Shown here: one piece after another, positions 11,867-24,900 of the stretch | How positions within the stretch are numbered: position 1 is the first letter of the stretch | Layout of the letters: each line of letters opens with the position of its first letter | From: Oscheius tipulae | Lineage: Eukaryota; Nematoda; Chromadorea; Rhabditida; Rhabditidae | Reading direction: 5' to 3' | Assembly: GCA_037178975.1 (NCBI GenBank) | Contig: JASJZH010000004.1 | Location: 5,580,001-5,644,000 of the forward strand | DNA: 64,000 bases | Notes under the pieces: model-generated | The model's database searches: none | The model's input: the letters and a program-made list of their open reading frames with translations, nothing else | What the model was told of the DNA's origin: nothing | Position numbers and translations under genes: made by a program

Positions 11867-14515
11867 ATGAGCGACGACGAAGAATCTCAAACCAGTAGGA
11901 AGGCGATGAGATTGCCGAAGAAGGCTGCGAAAGTCAAGAACAAGGTACGTTTGTAATAGTTTTTCTCCCTAGCAAAACTGCTCAGGCTCCGGCAGCCCTG
12001 CAAATCACCGCAGAGCAGCTATTGCGAGAGGCCAAGGATCGCGAGCTGCATTTGCCGCCGCCTCCTCAACACAGAGTAAGTGCCAGTTTAAGGTCTTCTT
12101 TTAAGGAGAATTCAGATCTCCGACCCTGAGGAGCTGGCTCAGTTTCAGAGACAGAAACGCAAGGAGTTTGAGGACGGCATTCGCAAGAACAAACATCAGA
12201 TTGCCAACTGGGTGAAGTACGGCAAATGGGAGGAGTCAATCGGCCAGCTGCAGCGTTCCCGATCCGTCTTCGAGCGAGCTCTGGACGTCGATCATCGCAA
12301 TCTGGGCGTCTGGCTGCAGTATGCCGAGATGGAGATGCGCAACAAGCAGGTTAATCACGCCAGAAACATCTTCGACCGCGCTGTCACCATTCTTCCTCGG
12401 GCCACGCAGTTCTGGCTTAAGTATGCCTACATGGAGGAGGTCGTCGAGAACATTCCTGGCGCCCGACAGGTCTTCGAACGATGGATGGAATGGGAACCGA
12501 CCGAGCAGGGCTGGCAGACTTATATCAACTTTGAGCTCAGGTCAGGACGTCTCTTCTAAAGAATACCTCGAAGAGATATTCAGATACAAGGAGATTGATC
12601 GAGCTCGCAAGATCTACCAGCGCTTTCTCCACATCCACGGCACCAATGCCCATCATTGGATCAAGTACGCCCGTTTTGAGGAGAAGCACGGTCAGATTGG
12701 CAATGCGCGAGTCGTCTACGAGCAGGGAATGGAGTATTTCGGAGAGGATAATGTCAGCGAGACGCTGCTCGTCGCTTTCGCCCAGTTCGAGGAACGCCAG
12801 AAGGAACACGATCGAGCCAGAGTCATCTTCAAGTAAACTCATTTGTGGTGAAGGAAACAGATTTTTCAGGTACGGCCTCGACCATCTTCCCGAGTCGCGA
12901 ACCAATGAAATCTTCAAGTACTACACGATCCATGAGAAGAAGTTCGGCGAGCGTAGCACGATTGAGGAGGTCGTAGTGAGCAAGCGACGTCTGCAGTATG
13001 AGAAAGCCGTGGCCGAAAACGGACTCGACTACGACAGCTGGTTCGATTACATCAGGATGATGGAGAATGAGGAAGCTCCTCGGGAGGAGGTCGAAGAGCT
13101 CTACGAGCGAGCCATCGCCCATATTCCGCCGCACGAAGAGAAACGTCACTGGCGACGGTACATCTATCTGTGGATAAACTACGCCCTCTATGAGGAACTC
13201 ACGGTCAAAGACTACGACAAGACTCGACAGGTTTCGGCTTGATTCAATCGAGTAGAATTAGTGTTCAGATCTTCCAAGCCTGTCTGGAGATGATTCCGCA
13301 CAAAGAGTTCACCTTTGCCAAGTGTTGGATCCTGATGGCCAGTTTCGAGATCCGTCAGCTGAATCTTCAGGCGGCCAGGAAGATTCTGGTACGAGACCTT
13401 ATCTCTTAGATATAGTTCAAAAATACAGGGAGTTTCGATTGGCAAATGCCCAAAGGACAAACTTTTCCGTGCCTACATCGATCTCGAGCTACAGATGCGT
13501 GAATTCGATCGCTGTCGCACGCTTTACGAGAAGTTTCTGGAATTCGCTCCGGAGAATAGTCAGACGTGGATGAAGTTCGCTGAGATGGAGACCCTGCTGG
13601 GTGACGCGGATCGTGCTCGAGCCATCTATAACATTGCCGTTCAGCAGCCGGCGCTAGACATGCCAGAGGTTTCTTATTTGTCCACAAATGCCCACTTCAT
13701 TCAATCTTGAGCTATTGTGGAAATCCTACATCGACTTTGAAATCCTTCTGGAGGAATTCGACCGAGCTCGGGACCTCTACGAGTCGCTGATCGTTCGCAC
13801 GAACCACATCAAGGTCTGGATTTCCTACGCAGAGTTCGAGAAGAAGGCCGAGAATATCGTGGGTGCAAGGACGATTTATGAGCGAGCCAACAAGGCTCTG
13901 GAGAGCAGTGACAAGGAGGAGAGACTGATGTTGCTGGAAACATGGCTCGACGCCGAACGAATGCATGGCGAAGAACGAGACATCAAACGGTTTGTCCCTT
14001 TTCAAGACTTTGTAATCCCAAAAATTTAGAGTAGAGGATCTGCTCCCACGAAAGATCAAGCGTCGTCGTCAGATTCAAACACAGGACGGAGTTGATGCCG
14101 GCTGGGAAGAGTATTTCGACTACATCTTCCCAAGTGATCAGGCTGCGAAAGGAGCCAACAAGCTGTTCGCCGCGGCCCAACGCTGGAAGCAGAAGTTGCT
14201 GGAAGAGAAACGGGGCGGCACAAAAGAAGACGACGACGAGCCGATGGAACAACAGCAAGTAGTCCCCGAGGTGGATAATGAGAAGTTGAGAGAAGGTAGA
14301 AAACTTTTTTTTTTTTTTGCAAACATCTGGTAACAGTTAGCTAAAACTGGAGTGTGTTATGTACCGAAGGGTTATCTAGAGGTAGAAGAACCACCATCTT
14401 TAATTTGAAAAATACAATTTCTCTCATTTCAGGCGACAGCGACACAGATCTGAACGACTCATCCGACAGCGATGACTCCTCCTCATCTTCTTTTTCCGGA
14501 GATTCCACTGCCTGA
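11867..14515 (+). CDS. CRNKL1: Crooked-neck-like splicing factor (HAT repeat protein)
   Basis: The Clf1/Syf3/CRNKL1 family scaffolds the Prp19-associated (NTC) complex in the spliceosome. Ten exons (11867-11944, 11986-12075, 12116-12540, 12584-12832, 12870-13230, 13269-13388, 13429-13668, 13712-13989, 14030-14295, 14433-14515) join in frame to 729 aa. Tandem HAT repeats are obvious: W-x-x-YA-x-x-E, RARxIYxR and similar units repeat from about residue 75 to 620. [20 protein letters not shown] and LDMPE match conserved positions of the family. The N-terminus contains [20 protein letters not shown], typical of the family. The C-terminus is an acidic Asp/Ser run. The last intron (137 nt) is longer than the others, which are 37-43 nt. 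Confidence 0.95.
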
Positions 14516-14618
14516 ACTTCGATCTCCGCCTGTCTCTTCTGTCATATTTTATTCAAACGCGTGCAATGAAGTTACCGTATTAGAAGAATGAGATCAGAAA
14601 GGCGAGAAGAAAAAGCGC

Positions 14619-15610
14619 TCATGCTAAATTGGGATACATCTTCTGGGGCGGAGGATAGTCTGGATTGTAAGCAGACTGCAAGGGAGCTGTAGGGTCATTC
14701 GTGGCGATAGGCTCGAACGATTTCAACGATTTGTAGTATTTGTTTGTTAGTGCCAGCTCTAAGATGGTATAGACGGCAAAAGTGATTGCTAGGGCCATGA
14801 AACAGCCCACGTAGATCTTCAGTTCGTGTCGCAGCTCGTTACGGTCTTTCTCGTTGAGCTGCTCGGAGAAGAACCACTGAAATTGTACTTTTCTAGGCAG
14901 AAGCACGTTTTGTCATTTTAAACGCCGCTATAAGCCACTTTGTGGAGAGATTTCTGGAGACGAGGATGATTTTTCCACGAAAACTCGCAGCCTCTTCACT
15001 TGCGTCTCTGAGCGTTCTCTTTTTTTTATTTATTTTGATACCATATTGGGTGTCAAAATATTCCTCAGATTACTTTGCATCTAATAATATCTTTTTGTAA
15101 AGAGGTTTTTGTGGCCATATTCCAGTTTGAAGAATCCAGATCTCGATCAGTAGCCAACAGTTTTCCGTTTCTCTTTCCACTCCATTTTTCGATAACGAAA
15201 TCACACAACTGGTTACATGAAAACCAAATAACGAAACGAAGAGTGTTCCATAAAAAGTCTTTGCTTTTCCTTTTGCGGGCAGGCATGTTTTCATTAGCTT
15301 ATCTCACAGATCAAGACTCTATTTGGTTGGAAATGTTGCATAACCTTATCTAAATTCTAATTTCCCCGTACTCACTTCATAGACCGCGAAGAAGAACTCA
15401 TTTATGCCCTTGGCTCCTCCGCTGAAGTAGAAGAACATCAGAGCTATTGCTCCCAGAGAGCAGAGGACAAGTCCGACCAGCAGTGTCAGACGTGGCCAGA
15501 GATAGTGAGCTAGCTGTCGTTTCTGTCCCAGGATCAGTAGAACCGTCGCCAAAACTTGACAGACGGAGAACGCGGTGAAAAAGAAGAGCTGTCCTATCGT
15601 TACCCATTGC
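14619..15610 (-). CDS. Multi-pass membrane protein, 5' part unresolved
   Basis: Two exons are clear: 15376-15610 and 14619-14876, joined at phase 0 over a 499-nt intron. The upstream exon begins with one base of a split codon, so at least one more 5' exon exists that I could not place. The visible protein has three hydrophobic segments (IGQLFFFTAFSVCQVLATVL, LTLLVGLVLCSLGAIALMFF and CFMALAITFAVYTILELAL), suggesting a three- or four-span membrane protein. The cytoplasmic tail is Pro/Tyr-rich and ends YPPPQKMYPNLA. The layout recalls tetraspan vesicle or MARVEL-type proteins, but no signature settles it. It converges with CRNKL1 (stop at 14515). Confidence 0.6.
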
Positions 15611-15649
15611 CTGAAGAACGATTCATATTAGTCAATCCACGAAAGGGTT

Positions 15650-17400
15650 CCGACAACCTTCTTAGGCTGCATAATTTAAAGGACACGAGAGGGGTCTAAT
15701 TGCTCAGCTGGGCTTGTAATTGGAGTAGCAGAGACTGGAATTGAAGAATGCTATTAAGAAGCTATTTAATGATTCATATTTTGGGAAGACGAATAGTTGG
15801 TTTGGGATGAAAGGGAAGGCTGGACAAGATTGATATGGGCTGCTAGGAGCCCATTGCCTTGAGTAAGATTCTGGACTTGTCGAAATTCGACAATGAAAAG
15901 GGACAATAATACATGTAGGGGACTATTGGAAAGCTTTAGTTCCGTTACGGTTGTTTTGGACTTTTTCATGGGACAGTTCAAGCCAGACTATCGAGGTACA
16001 GAGAATAGCAGCAGTCATTTTGTGAGATGGCAATTTGGAACAAGACCAATTGACTAGATCTCACTCATTCTGTTTCTATTTTATTACTAGCTCATCCTCT
16101 CACTTTTCGGTGCTCTGCACCATTTTCTTCTTGCCTCATCTACCAGTCATATTGTCAACATCATGCTGAGCTTTTTATTAGTTTGGCGATACACGATTCG
16201 TTGCTGGGAAATTGCATTCACACACAAAAATTGCTGTGAGAAGGACTGACATGAGATTGACTACGAAATCTGGTTGCTATGTTCTCTATTCATATACAAC
16301 TTCCCCACAAAACTCATTAGTTACAGCCCCTGAACTGCAAAAGATTCCAGCTTCGCGAGGCTCGAAGAGAGGGTTCAAATTGGATGTGGCCTCCGTGTAT
16401 CCGCCTAATTTGCTGTCGCGAGAAGGTTCGAGGATGAGCACAGATCTCTCTCTCTCTCTCTCTTTTTTTTTCTAGCAAGATGAGGGCGACATTGCATCCC
16501 CAGAGGAAGATACAATCATAGCAGTTCATTGTTTTTTGAGGGGGTTTCCGCTGGGATTAAGAAGGGTCAAACGAGTGTCCACCAGACTCTCTATTTGGAT
16601 TAGATTTGAAAGAAAGAGCTCACGTCTCTGGCCAGCTGTCGTGGACCTGATTGAAGCTTCGATAGGCTATTATCATTACGAGAGTTGTGTCGAAGAGGGA
16701 CAGGGCCTGAAATCATACTGTGCAGAGCCAGAAAGATGAAAAGAGCCGAACCTGGACACATTTGTGGAGTGGCCAACAGCAGCAGAGAAACATTTTGCGG
16801 GTCGAGTGACGCAGAATCGATGGCCATCCAGCAGGAGACTCCGCCTCCTCATCAGACTGACACCTACATTTGAATATTCATTTACCTGAGAGAAGCATGC
16901 AAGGTCATTGATTTCTGGGAGACATGTCTAGAGGTCAAGAAACAAAAAAAAGGGGCGACCGAGCAGGAAAGGGCTCTCGAAGTGGCTTTTTGTAGAGAGC
17001 TAGAGGTAGGATATGGAAACAAAGTTCCGTAACCGTTCCCTCTTACTTCACATCAGTTGTCGAAGCCTTTTCCCCCAAAGACGTCCAAGAAACCAGAGTG
17101 ATCTTGAGAGAAAACCTCAGGCTACCGTAATAGAAGCATTCTCCCGAATTTTCATCACAGAAGCCTGAACATTTGTCTCACAAGAACACAGAACGCAGTG
17201 TTTCAACAAATAGGGTACGCTGTACGAGAATCTGAGACCCCAGTTAGTCGCGCACCACAAACTGGTCTGGCCTTTTCTTGATAGAGAGCCTGTAACTTCA
17301 AGTGAGTCTTCTCACGATATTCATTTCACATCGGATATTGGAGAACAGTCACTTAGTACTCTGGCTAGTAGCTCTGATTTCCTGCCTCAACGAATTAGGA
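15650..17400. other. Gene-poor stretch, no gene supported
   Basis: No conserved frame found. It holds a short (CT)n run followed by poly-T at 16447-16474 and scattered open frames without splice structure. Undiscovered 5' exons of the minus-strand membrane protein may lie here. Confidence 0.4.
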
Positions 17401-17420
17401 AGCTAGCAAACTATGTGTTA

Positions 17421-17920
17421 TCTATTTTAAATTGTCCTCGCGTCTCTGTCTGTCTGTCTGTCTGTCTGAAGCCAATATTGCCAATTAGTGTGCACTATTT
17501 TGTGCGCACACTAATTGTTTGCAAGTCAAGTCAGTTCGGGAGATAGCTTCGTTGGGAGGACGTTGCTTCTGTCATGGTAGCTCGACTGGCGCGGAAAATG
17601 CGAACAGGGCGAAGTGAGAGAGAAGGACCAGTACAGGCTGGCAGAAGGGAAACCGGGCAAAATTCAAAGGTATCAGAGGATATAACTGTCATTGAGCTCC
17701 CCAGGGACGATAGCAATACATGGACAGGGTTGAGAAATCGGAAAAATGGGTTCAAAGAGTGGAAGGGAAGTGGGTTTGAGGGATAGAAAGTAGAGTCAAA
17801 GAGTAGGAAGTGGGTTTCACTGATTAGAAATGGTCATTAGCAATCGTTTTTGCTGGGGAAAGGACAAGGTAGATATGCCTCAAGGTGCGCAACAAGTTAG
17901 GCTACCGCCCCGAAGGGGCG
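17421..17920. repeat. Copy 1 of a 0.5-kb inverted-repeat element (left end degenerate)
   Basis: The copy begins with TCTATTTTAAATTGTCCTCG, followed by a (TCTG)n run, a hairpin CAATTAGTGTGC...GCACACTAATTG, and the segment GAGATAGCTTCGTTGGGAGG. It ends ACAAGTTAGGC followed by the GC-rich palindrome CCGCCCCGAAGGGGCGG. The same order is seen in the copy at 18529-19040. The left terminal repeat is not recognisable here. Confidence 0.7.
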
Positions 17921-18510
17921 GCGTCAGTTCGGGAGATACCTTCTTTGGGAGAACGTTGCTTCTGTCATGGTAGCTCGACTGGCGGGAAACATGCGGGCGG
18001 CTTGAAGTTAGAGGGAAGGGGACCAAGACAGGCTGACAGAAAAAAATAGAAACCAGGTAAAGATCAAAGGAATCAGATTATGACTCTCATTGAGCCCCTC
18101 TAGGGGCGATAGCATTACTTGAATAGGGAGTTGGGGTGTGTCGAGAGATAGAAAACGGGTTCAAAGGGTGAGAAGAAGATTCAAAAGATAGGAAGTAGGA
18201 TATAATGGTAGGGAAGAGGGTTCAAAAGGTAAAAAGTGAGTTTAAAGAGTGGAGGAGGGTTCGAGGGATAGGAAATGGGTTCAAAGGGTGGGAAGTGGGT
18301 TTAATTCAAGGAGATTGGGTTCAAAAAGTGAAAGGGAAATGGGATGGGACGTTTTTCGAGGGGTGGGAAGTGGGTACAAGGGTAAGAGAATCTGTTTATA
18401 GAATAAGAAATGGGTTCAAAGAATGGGAAGTGACTTGGGATATAGGAAGTGGGTTAGAAGAAAGGTAAGTGGATTCAGTGGTTTTTGACGAATTGGAAGT
18501 GGGTTCAATG
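17740..18510. repeat. Degenerate G-rich minisatellite
   Basis: Irregular tandem units of roughly 18-22 bases of the type GGGTTCAAAGAGTGGGAAGT repeat across this stretch, mixed with a partial internal copy (from about 17924) of the neighbouring inverted-repeat element. Reading frames through it are by-products. Confidence 0.6.
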
Positions 18511-18528
18511 AGCCCCGAAGGGGCGGCG

Positions 18529-18562
18529 GCCTAACTTGTCTATTTTAAATTGTCCTCGCGTC

Positions 18563-18593
<31 letters not shown>

Positions 18594-19040
18594 GAAGCCA
18601 ATATTGCCAATTAGTGTGCACTATTTTGTGCGCACACTAATTGTTTGCAAGTCAAGCCAAATCGAGTCAGTTTGGGAGATAGCTTCGTTGGGAGGATGTT
18701 GCTCCTGTCACGGTACCTCGATTAGATTGAATCCGGACAGGTTGAAGTGGGAAGAAAGGGTCACGACAGTTGGACAGAAGAAAGTAGAAATCGAGCAGTT
18801 TTGGAAGGATCAGGTTATTACTGGCATTAAACCCCAAGGAGCAATAGCATTACTTGGACAGGGAGTTAGGTTGAGGAATGGGAAATGGGCTCAAAGAGTG
18901 AAAGGGAAGTGGGTTTGAGGGATAGAAAGTGGGGTCAAAGAGTGGAAAGTGAGTTTCACTTATTAGAAATGACATCAGCAATCGTTTTTGCTGGGGAAAG
19001 GGCAAGGTAGATATGCCTCAAGGTGCGCAACAAGTTAGGC
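18529..19040. mobile_element. 512-bp element with terminal inverted repeats, full copy
   Basis: The element is bounded by GCCTAACTTGT (18529-18539) and its exact inverse ACAAGTTAGGC (19030-19040). Internal order is TTTTAAATTGTCC, a (TCTG)n run, the hairpin CAATTAGTGTGC/GCACACTAATTG, then unique sequence. Outside both ends sits the palindrome CCGCCCCGAAGGGGCGG. No coding potential, so it is a non-autonomous DNA-transposon-like repeat. Target duplications could not be separated from the palindromes. Confidence 0.65.
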
Positions 19041-19059
19041 TACCGCCCCGAAGGGGCGG

Positions 19060-19345
19060 CGGCCTAACTTGTCCATTTTAAATTGTCCTCGCGTCTCTGC
19101 CTGTGTGTGTGTGTCTTTGTTTACAATTAGTATGCACTACTTTGTGCGCGCACTAATTGTTGGCAAGTCAAGTCAGTTTGGGAGATAGCTTCTTTGGAAA
19201 AATGGTTTTCCTGTAAGGGTAGCTCGACTGAAGGGGAACTTGCGAACGGGTTGAAGTGAGAGGGAAGGGGACCAAGACAGGCTAATAGAAGGCAATAGAA
19301 ACCGGGTAAAGATATAAGAAATCAGGCTATAGCTGCCATTGAGCT
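19060..19345. repeat. Copy 3 of the inverted-repeat element, truncated
   Basis: Starts GGCCTAACTTGTCCATTTTAA directly after the GC palindrome that ends the previous copy, and keeps the hairpin region (TTAGTATGCACTACTTTGTGC) and the GAGATAGCTTC segment. Similarity fades after the TGCCATTGAGCTCC segment. Confidence 0.6.
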
Positions 19346-19349
19346 CCTC

Positions 19350-21290
19350 CCAGAAACCAGTCCAGAAATACAAGCTCGTCATTCATATGGCAGTCGTGAC
19401 GGTACATGCTGCCGATCCGAGAACGGCTTCAAGAACAGTTGAGCCCGCCGGATCCATCACAATTCGTCTCTCTTCCGCCTAGACCGGAATGAGCAGATCT
19501 CCTATTCGTCTCTCGGAATAGGAGAACCCGGTCGAGTCAGAACCACCGAGAAATCTGGCAAGCAGGACCATTCTACGCAAAAACTGCAACCACTACAATC
19601 TTTCAAGGTGAGCCTATTACTATTCTATTACTTTCATATTTCTGGTATAAGACAAAGGGCCTAAACATTGTGAAAGAGTACTCGTATTGAAGAAAGTACG
19701 CCTGATAGTGAGTCATCATGTTTTCGAATAGGTGCATTATTGTTATCTTCAGGACAGTTCAACGTACTCACCTTTGGGATGAGGATGTTCCTACGGAGCT
19801 TCCAACTGGAGACATGAATAGCCAAAAGTGGGGCGACGTTCAAATGGAAGAGACAATCAGAATAACAGTAGCGATAAGACTTGTTGACTACAGAATGAGA
19901 ACGAGTACAAACGTTGAAGCGATTCGAAATGGAGAGAAAAGAAATAAGGGGGAAAAGTTGGTGGGTAGAGATTGCGGACAGCTGACGGGGAGAGGCTGGG
20001 AAATAGCTGTTAAGAGAGAAAGACGAGGTCACCCTTGAATCGGGAGACCACCTGCGGAATCCCGAGAATGAGTGAGCAGAGAACGTTTCCGCTTCACTTG
20101 GTCCTGGTGTTTACTTTCAATAGAGTATTTGAGTACAAGGACAGTTATGGCGTCCTGAAGAGTCAGTGTTTAGAGGTGGCTTGAAATGGAACTCTGATGA
20201 ACGGAAAACCAAATCAATCTGTTTCTGCCCAAAAGTTTCTACAGTAAGTAAGTAGTCTTCAAACTCATTACAAAACTCCTGAGGTTTTCGGAAAAGTATG
20301 GGTACATTATCATTGCAAGGCACATGTCTAGAGGAAAACCTTGTACGTTTTGAAGAGCTCATGTTCTAAATGAGGCCATCTTCACTTGGTTAGTTCGCCT
20401 TCCCCCGAATTTGCGCCTCATTTGCGCACGCCGGGTTAATACTGGCACGGGCCTGGTGGACAATCCTGCTTCATGCTATCATAGCCATCCGCTTACAAGG
20501 GGATCATGTGAATTCCAAGACGAGTTTTCTATCTATATTCGATCGCCTTTTTGTTGAGGATACCGAGACAACCATCTGATTCTGCCATTTTTGCACAGTG
20601 GGTCGGATTATGACGATTTTATAGAATAGAAGCTGACAGTGTGTAGAGACATATGGACCTTCTCAAGGACAAGTAATAGACTCTTTATACGCCTTCTTTT
20701 GCGATCAAATGTCTGTTCAACCCTGGAAATTGGCAGAAACAGCAAAGTTTTGAGGCATAGCAGGTGAGGCTCCAAAGGTACCACCGTTTGGCATGCCCCT
20801 GCATGATCATCGGGAGCAATGATGGCCGAGATGTTCTGACTGAGCTGGTTGACATAATCCGTCTGGATCCTCTGGAACTCGGCTACTTGAGTCTAGAAAC
20901 GGTGAGTAGCAAGCTGCTGTTCTGAAAACCTACAGTAAGTCCATCCTACAGTAAGAGGGGGCCTTTGAAACCACTTTGCTTCGTGAGAAGGCAAAAACGG
21001 GCTGGTTAACATTATATATTTGGATAACGTGGCGTTTCTCTTTCGTTTTATCAACACCCAAACTTCTGTGTGGGCACTGAATATTCTATTCATTGCAATC
21101 GAAGCAAATTTTGGAGCAGCGTTCTTTTTGGGAGGCAACAAATCTCATCAAAACTCCAGGAGAACCCTTCTTGTGTGTATTTTATTTTTTTGTGTGTATT
21201 ATGCTAGCAAAGAAGTAAAGAGAGTCTTCTTAGAAACTTTATTATGGCAGTGAAGTTAAAAGACAAAGCGTTTGAGTTTACAATAGGCTG
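19350..21290. other. Gene-poor stretch, no gene supported
   Basis: No conserved reading frame with splice structure was found on either strand. Confidence 0.4.
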
Positions 21291-21301
21291 GGTCAGATCA
21301 T

Positions 21302-21895
21302 TTAAAAACGAGCACGGAGTTCGTTGATCTCCTGTACGGAGAGCTGGTGTCCGTACTGGCCGCAGTCGGGAACAGTAGCAGTCACCCGGGAGTGGTCGAA
21401 TTCACGGCCGTATTTGTCTACACACCAGCACTGTCCGGCGTGGCACTGCTCGGGATGGTAGTAACCTTCGATGTCACATCGGGGCATGAACACTGGAAAA
21501 GAGAGAATCCACAGCTGACCTATACGGAATGTTGTTCACGCGCCCAAAGTCCGTGGCGGACACCTGTCATGTTAATGCCTAATCCGCTCTATTAAGAGTT
21601 GTGGCGTGAACTTCGACTCCCGTAAATATATCAATGTGTTCTTTATAGAGTTCTCTTTGCCAAATGACGAGGACAATGACTATGATTGGCACTAGAGGAG
21701 AGGGAAAGTAGTCAAACACGACTGTATATCTAACGGTACTGTCTCTTTTTCAATGTTCGTGTATCGTAAAGAAGGGAGTCATTTGATCTGTTCTGGATGA
21801 GTAGGGCTGTCGCAGTCTCGTTCTGAAGGGCTCAAGACATAATACAGTCAATGCAGGATGAGGCGTGTTACAGATGTTTAAACTTTACTGATTTA

Positions 21896-21954
<59 letters not shown>

Positions 21955-24900
21955 TACTGTCGTTAAGAAAGTTGATCAATCCACTGTGTTCCTAATCGAA
22001 ACCATTGGAGAATACAAATAGATGCCTATCAAAAAACCTAAAGAGCTAGAAGCTAGCCAGTTAATCCTCTCATGCCTGTTTTGGCCCCAAAAACTGCCTC
22101 CGAAATCACTTACCGTGAAGGTGAGGGTCGACATGGTGAATGGCCTTGTGGCAAGGAGGCTCGTGTCTCGCATTGTCGGCGAACGAGAAGCAGTCGCACC
22201 ACTCATCCAGACTGATCTTGCCGTCTACTTCGATCACATCTAAACTACTTCCCTATTCTTTTCGATCGTTCATTTCTTACCACACTTATCGATGTACTGA
22301 GCTGTGCACTTGACATTCTCCATGGGTCTGGCCTCTTCGGGGGTGAGGAATCCGTCCTCATCTCCGTCCCACTGCTGGAACATCCAGGCAGCACTCTCGC
22401 GACAAGCGATACGATGTTCTAAAATAATCTTGACTCTCTTTCTTGTAAGAGTTCCCCACGGCTGACAAACTGGCATAGTCAGTCTCCGCCCTCTTCCTCT
22501 CTCGCCCGCGGACCCCCTGCCGATCTGTCCCGCACGCGTCTTCCCCTTTTGTTCTGATACATATCTTTCAAAATAAGTTCTGTCCTTCAGACGCAGAGAC
22601 CATTGTCGTCCACTCTCCCTTCCCTTTGTGTCCGGTCCAAACTGTGTAACAACTTTGCCGGCTGCCCAGTATGTACCGCGAGAGCATGGCAAACGGCTTC
22701 GCTGCTACCCTTCTCTTCCTTGTCTTCCTATTTCTTCTGGCCAGGTGGGATCTTTTCCGTATTTTGAGAGTCTTATGAGGTAAGAGACAAGTTGATACTA
22801 TCTCCAAGAAATGTATTCAGAGCTAAGAGACACTGTGAGAATCCCTGTCCCTATTCAGAATCAGTAACTATCTACTGTCTAATAGAACTATTCAACAAAA
22901 CTGTTTGAAGTTCCCTCTCACTCTTGATATTCACTTTGGTTCTGAATTATTCATTCATTGGTATCGCTTCGTACCCAATCGAAATGTCATAAATAAGATG
23001 TAGTAACAGTAGTGACCAAGCGCCATTTCTGTTTCTCTCCAAAACAACAAAAACCTGAGGCGCTGTTACAAAACGTGATCGAGGACGAGATGCCATAGTG
23101 TGTCTCTGACCGCGCCCTGCCCATCTGTCGTATAAGGGGAAGCTTTTCTATTTTGGTGATAGGATTACAGCTGCTCTTTCAGGGATGTTGATATTTTCGT
23201 CTGTTTTTGAGTTCTCGAAAAGATTCTGACTCACATGGCAACGCATAAGTATTTGTGCTCGAACACGTTTGGAGGATGAGAAATAGATATATTTAGAGGG
23301 CATGACTCGTGGCAGGAAGTGAACCCCTTGTTACCTTGTTCTCTGCCATAAGCTCCTCTATTTTATCCCAATTTTCCTCAAAAGGTTGAAAGACACGTGA
23401 CTCTTGACCCTGACTGTCATAGTTGGCTATAGCGAGTGTGACGTCTCACCTTAGGTCCAATTACTGCCAATCATTGAACTTTGAAGCGGTTCCTATCCCC
23501 TTGATTTACAGAACTCAGTAGGCAATTCAGTCAATCTGTCCAAAACCTTCGTGTTGCCTAACAGCCCAATGGGCAGTTTGTTTGTTGTATCTCTCACGCT
23601 CCTGAACATGATCGACCTTGTCATCGATGGTCCGTCGCGTGTAAAACATCAAACGGTCGAGACGGAGGACATCGCGATGGCCTCTTTCCTCGAGACAGGC
23701 AGATTTTCAGGCATATCAGAAAACTGCGGGTGGCCAGACAACAGCCGACACTCCCAGAGACAGTGAGAGACGCGAGCAGTAATGGACTGCCACCGCCCTA
23801 TGCAACAATGCCTCCTCCTCCCAGCTATCAGGTCAGTTTTTACAGGAATATTTCAGGTAGACAATATGTCTTTTGACTTATCTGAGTCAGTTTTCCGAAT
23901 TGCGTTTCAAAAAGTAGGTGAAGGGGGCTGTTTCGAAAGGTAACTCCCGTGTGAACAATCAGATGTAGAATGAACTCTACTCCAATTCCTGATCATCTAA
24001 AGAGGCTGAGCACCTCCGAACTTTTCCAAAAACCTAGACCCCCCGTCAGCTGTCTCCATTTCGGGCTAATGACAACCCATTGAACCGTAAAATTGGCCGG
24101 TATCCCATTTCTTCGATTTCTCCCAATTCCTTTCAACAAAAAGTGTCTGCCAAAACAACTAAATTGTGGAGGGAGCGAGACTCATAAAAATCTTTCGACC
24201 AGTTCTTGGCAGTCTTTGACGTCAGTCACAAGAAAATTGCTTTTGAACATTGGTGATGACTGCCCATCATTTTTTTCAGGAGGCTGTGAAAATGGGAGCG
24301 GCACCGCAGAAGTACTAGACCAGAGAAAATGTGTACAAATGAAGTTTTTCAGTTCAGAGACGGGTATCCAGTAATAAAGATTCGACTCATCGAGGTTTTT
24401 TGAGACAATTTCTTATTTTTGGGGAGCGACTAGAAGAAGTGGTTTTTTACCTGAGCAGTAAACTTTGATAGTCTCATGAGTTTTATCTCCTGTAAAACCA
24501 CAGACATATAGTTTTGCAAACATGACCAGGACATGTGTAAACCTGGTTTGTTCTAAACTTAGAGACCACTACCGTGACTCATTTGTGGCGGGGCCAGTTT
24601 AGCTTCCGAACTTGGAATACTCATAATCAGCCAAGTTTTGCTCCACCATGGTTTGAACTTAGATTCTGTCATGAAAATAAATGTTACAGTTGAGTTTTGA
24701 TACTTGAGCCCCCCCCCCATTCAAACATTGTCTCTCAAGTTTCCACTGACAAACACATTCATGAATACCCACCGGGAAGAGAGCGATCAATTCCGGGATT
24801 CTGACGATGGATCGTGTCGAACCAGGCTAGAAGACGTCCTCCGATCTTGGCCAGCTCGGCATCAGAACAGGCTGAAAATATACTGTATTCTTCGATCAAA

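Noticed and set aside
17400-19400. A CRISPR-like array
   Set aside because: The repeats are long inverted-repeat elements and degenerate minisatellite units, not short identical repeats with unique spacers, and the genome is eukaryotic.
16212-20040. Several 60-120 aa frames in the repeat-rich region as genes
   Set aside because: They run through microsatellites, minisatellite units or copies of the 512-bp element, and lack conserved sequence.
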